Shown piece by piece: positions 5,699-7,702 of a DNA stretch of 7,702 bases. The notes below the pieces were generated by a model. It made no database searches. It saw only the letters and a list, made by a program, of their open reading frames with translations, and was not told where the DNA came from. The stretch comes from Pseudomonas sp. Its GTDB lineage: Bacteria; Pseudomonadota; Gammaproteobacteria; Pseudomonadales; Pseudomonadaceae. Every line of letters begins with the position of its first letter. Position 1 is the first letter of the stretch. The stretch covers positions 1-7,702 of the forward strand of contig DNMQ01000467.1 of NCBI GenBank assembly GCA_003488145.1, given 5' to 3'. A program made the position numbers and the translations under genes.

Positions 5699-6403
5699 AT
5701 GTCTGTTCTCTCGCGCATTGCCATATGGCTCATCCTGTTGATGCCGGTCGCGTCGATGGCCGAGTCGTTGCGGGTGCAACTGCCCGAACGCCGGGTGCTG
5801 TCCAGCAGCGAAACGGAGAGTTTCGAGTCGGCGCTGATCGAGCAATTGGCCGAAGCGCTTGGGCGTTCCGGGTTTTCCGTGGTCAGCGCAGATGACGCTG
5901 AAGTGCGCCTGGTCGCAGGCGATCGGGTTGGTCCGGCCACTTACTATCATGGTGTGCCTGCCGCGCTAAGCGCGACGGAAGGTGAGTTGCTTGCCTGGTC
6001 CGATCTTCAGGGGCAGACGGTTTGCGTCAATCACGCGAGTCCATATGGAGCGTTGCTGAGCGAGCGCTTCGCGGCGGTGCCTCGGGAATATCCGAGCGCG
6101 GCGCATGCGCTGATCGGACTCAAGCTTGGTGAGTGCGCTGCGGTTGTCGAAGATGATGTGCTGCTGACGGAGATCGCCACCTTGTCCGAGTGGCGGCGTT
6201 ACAAGCACCTGTTACCGTCGCTTTTCGATGCCGGGTGGCAGCTAAGCCTGACGGTCGCCGATGACGCTAACCTGCAGCAGCAGATCAACGCACTCTTGGC
6301 GCAATGGTCGGCAGAAGGGCGGTTGGCGGGGCTGACTCAGCAATGGGTCGATGAGGTGGCATTTCAGGCATACGTGCTGGCCGATACCCTGGACTGCCAC
6401 TGA
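5699..6403 (+). CDS. Periplasmic protein related to PAAT amino-acid-binding (SBP_bac_3) proteins
   Basis: The 234-residue product starts with a Sec signal peptide (IAIWLILLMPVASMA, cleavage likely after residue 21). The second half resembles the SBP_bac_3 fold: SDLQGQTVCVNHASPYGALL (101-120), a helix with HALIGLKLGECAAVVEDDVLL (136-156), then LSLTVADDANLQQQINALLAQWSAEGRLAGLTQQWV (182-217), which is the family's usual end. C109 and C146 sit where some PAAT proteins carry a disulfide. The first lobe is short and lacks the aromatic/proline and the 'peR' arginine segments that normally hold the ligand's amino-acid head group, so amino-acid binding is doubtful. GAGG (5688-5691) overlaps the permease stop and is 7 bases from the ATG, so the gene is translationally linked to the transporter. 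It may be a second binding protein, a partner of the first, or a sensor; the role is unknown. Confidence 0.75.
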   Translation: MSVLSRIAIWLILLMPVASMAESLRVQLPERRVLSSSETESFESALIEQLAEALGRSGFSVVSADDAEVRLVAGDRVGPATYYHGVPAALSATEGELLAWSDLQGQTVCVNHASPYGALLSERFAAVPREYPSAAHALIGLKLGECAAVVEDDVLLTEIATLSEWRRYKHLLPSLFDAGWQLSLTVADDANLQQQINALLAQWSAEGRLAGLTQQWVDEVAFQAYVLADTLDCH

Positions 6404-6431
6404 TTCGGTAATTCGGCTTCGATGGCCAGTT

Positions 6432-7040
6432 TCAGCGTTCGTTCTCGAGTATCTGCGGCAGCATCCGCTGCAAGCCCTCCAGTTTCAGCGGCGCACGAAT
6501 ATGCCCGCGCAGGCTGCCATCCGGTGCGACCAAGGCCAGATTTCCGCTATGACTGACACTGTAGTCGCCTTCTGTTTCGCGCGCCGGAACGAAAGGGAGA
6601 CCCAGTGCCTTGGATAGCCTTAGCAGTTGCTCCATGTCGCCGGTCAAGCCGCTGAAGCCGGCGCGGTAGTAGCTCAGGTAGGCCTTGAGTTGTTCCGGCG
6701 TATCGCGCGCGGGATCGGCGCTGACCAATACCACCTGCAACTGCTCGCGAGTCTCGGGCGGTAGCTGGCTGAGCAGCCGACGCATGTCGCTCAGCGTGGT
6801 CGGGCAGATGTCGGGGCAGGCGGTAAAGCCGAAGAACAGGATGTGCCAGCGCCCCTGCAGCGACGAAGTACTGAAAGGCTGGCCGTCCTGGTCGATCAGC
6901 TCGAGCTGGGGAATGGGCCGTTCACGCGGCAGCAGCAGGATATTCGCCTGGTCCAGCAGTGCATCGCGATCGAGTGCGAACCCGGGAGGAGTACAGGCCA
7001 GAACTAGGATAAGCAGGCTGCGCCTTAACGTCATTAACAC
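6432..7040 (-). CDS. Sco1/SenC/PrrC family copper chaperone (cytochrome oxidase assembly)
   Basis: Sco proteins are membrane- or periplasm-anchored thioredoxin-fold proteins that bind copper and help mature copper centres of respiratory oxidases. The 202-residue product has the copper-binding CPDIC at C75-C79, the distant ligand His164 in YSVSHSGN, and the family segments FFGFTACPDICPTT, VLVSADPARDTPEQL and APDG. The start is GTG at 7040: AAAGGA (7048-7053) is 7 bases upstream, while the ATG two codons in (7034) is 13 bases away. The N-terminus is a signal sequence. It either ends in a loose lipobox (V-L-A-C16), which would make a lipoprotein, or is cleaved after GFA. It follows apt by 41 bases on the same strand, probably in one transcript, and its end faces the transporter operon 28 bases away. 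Confidence 0.92.
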   Translation of the reverse strand: MLMTLRRSLLILVLACTPPGFALDRDALLDQANILLLPRERPIPQLELIDQDGQPFSTSSLQGRWHILFFGFTACPDICPTTLSDMRRLLSQLPPETREQLQVVLVSADPARDTPEQLKAYLSYYRAGFSGLTGDMEQLLRLSKALGLPFVPARETEGDYSVSHSGNLALVAPDGSLRGHIRAPLKLEGLQRMLPQILENER

Positions 7041-7081
7041 GGGCAGATCCTTTACCTAGCGGCGGCGCGGGGAATTCGCCG

Positions 7082-7630
7082 TCAGCGGTCGCTTAGGGCG
7101 AAGGCGGTCAGAGTGAACGTGGGAATGCCAATGTCCTGAAGTTTCTGCGATCCGCCCAGTTCGGGCAAATCGATGATGGCAGCGGCCTCAAGAATGCTCG
7201 CGCGCATGCGTCGCACAAGCTGTGCGGCGGCTAGCAGCGTGCCGCCGGTCGCAATCAGGTCATCGAACAACAGCACCGAATCGCCCTCGCAAAGGCTGTC
7301 GGCGTGAATCTCCAGATGCGCTTCGCCATATTCGGTGCTGTAGGCCTGCGACAGCACGTCGGCCGGCAGCTTGCCCTGCTTGCGAAACAGCACCAGAGGT
7401 TTGTTCAGCTCATAGGCGAGAATCGAGCCGACCAGGAACCCTCGTGCATCAAGCGCGCCGATATGTGTGAAGTCGGCCTCCACATAGCGCTGAATGAAGC
7501 TGTCAGCCACCATGCGTAGCGCCTTTGGCGACTGGAATAGCGGGGTGATGTCGCGAAATACCACACCCGGGCGGGGAAAGTCCTGCACCGGGCGGATCAG
7601 GGTCTTGATGCTGAACTCGTCGAAGATCAT
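7082..7630 (-). CDS. apt: Adenine phosphoribosyltransferase
   Basis: This cytoplasmic purine-salvage enzyme converts adenine plus PRPP to AMP and pyrophosphate. The 182-residue product is full length for the family. It has the early [14 protein letters not shown] segment (18-31, adenine side), [10 protein letters not shown] (59-68), the flexible catalytic-loop region FRKQGKLP (82-89), and the PRPP-binding motif [13 protein letters not shown] (119-131) with the two adjacent aspartates. The start at 7630 follows TTTGGAG by 11 bases and gives MIFDEFSIK, as in pseudomonad homologues. It begins 27 bases after the anr stop, so it may ride on the anr transcript or use a promoter inside anr. Nothing is missing or odd in the protein. 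Confidence 0.96.
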   Translation of the reverse strand: MIFDEFSIKTLIRPVQDFPRPGVVFRDITPLFQSPKALRMVADSFIQRYVEADFTHIGALDARGFLVGSILAYELNKPLVLFRKQGKLPADVLSQAYSTEYGEAHLEIHADSLCEGDSVLLFDDLIATGGTLLAAAQLVRRMRASILEAAAIIDLPELGGSQKLQDIGIPTFTLTAFALSDR

Positions 7631-7657
7631 CGGATCTGCTACTCCAAACGCGCTGAC

Positions 7658-7702
7658 TCAGACATCCATTGCGCCGCCGGCTAGGGCGCACAGTCCGATG
7701 GA
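7658..7702 (-). CDS. anr: C-terminal end of Anr (FNR-family oxygen-sensing regulator), partial
   Basis: The last 14 codons before a TGA at 7658-7660 read SIGLCALAGGAMDV. As I remember it, P. aeruginosa Anr ends in SIELCALAGGQLEG, and anr lies just upstream of apt there. The match is short but distinctive and the gene order agrees. Anr carries an oxygen-labile iron-sulfur cluster and activates low-oxygen and denitrification genes; all of its sensing and DNA-binding parts lie outside the window. The gene continues past the right edge. Confidence 0.8.
   Translation of the reverse strand, partial: SIGLCALAGGAMDV

Noticed and set aside
3918..5950. Long open frames on the - strand (331 and 394 codons) under the transporter genes
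   Set aside because: They are shadows of high-GC codon use in the real genes. They have no family resemblance, have His/Gln/Arg-rich composition, and lie under intact ABC subunits.
6393..6430. Stem ACTGCCA / TGGCCAGT as a bidirectional terminator
   Set aside because: It needs a bulge, has a loop over 20 bases and no T-run on either strand. It is too weak to call.

Overview
The window looks like chromosome from a gamma-proteobacterium of the genus Pseudomonas in the broad sense, possibly the stutzeri group. The evidence is the gene order dnaX-ybaB-recR on the left, the order anr-apt on the right, and protein sequences that match pseudomonad DnaX, RecR and Anr as I remember them. No RNA genes, insertion sequences, CRISPR arrays or phage genes were seen.

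Left block (1-2934, + strand): a truncated dnaX (clamp-loader tau/gamma), ybaB/ebfC (nucleoid-associated protein) and recR (recombination mediator) form the usual housekeeping cluster. The first ~200 bases align codon for codon with dnaX but carry two in-frame stops and many substitutions. These fade with distance from the window edge and are mostly G-to-T and A-to-C relative to the family consensus. That pattern suggests a poor-quality contig end rather than a dead gene.

Middle block (2935-6403, + strand): after a 145-base promoter region with a 36-base imperfect palindrome comes a compact four-gene operon. It encodes a NitT/TauT-type periplasmic binding protein, its ATPase, its permease, and a fourth periplasmic protein related to the amino-acid-binding (PAAT, SBP_bac_3) family. 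The ATPase and permease genes overlap by 4 bases, and the fourth gene's ribosome site overlaps the permease stop. Two small GC-rich hairpins separate the binding-protein gene from the ATPase gene. The substrate cannot be read from the sequence. This operon is the accessory part of the window and the best candidate for something undescribed, chiefly because it pairs two unrelated-looking binding proteins with one importer.

Right block (6432-7702, - strand, convergent with the operon): a Sco1/SenC copper chaperone, adenine phosphoribosyltransferase (apt), and the last 14 codons of anr, the oxygen-sensing FNR-type regulator. They read anr, apt, sco in transcription order with short gaps. Sco serves cytochrome oxidase assembly and Anr controls low-oxygen respiration, so this edge probably leads into a respiratory region outside the window.
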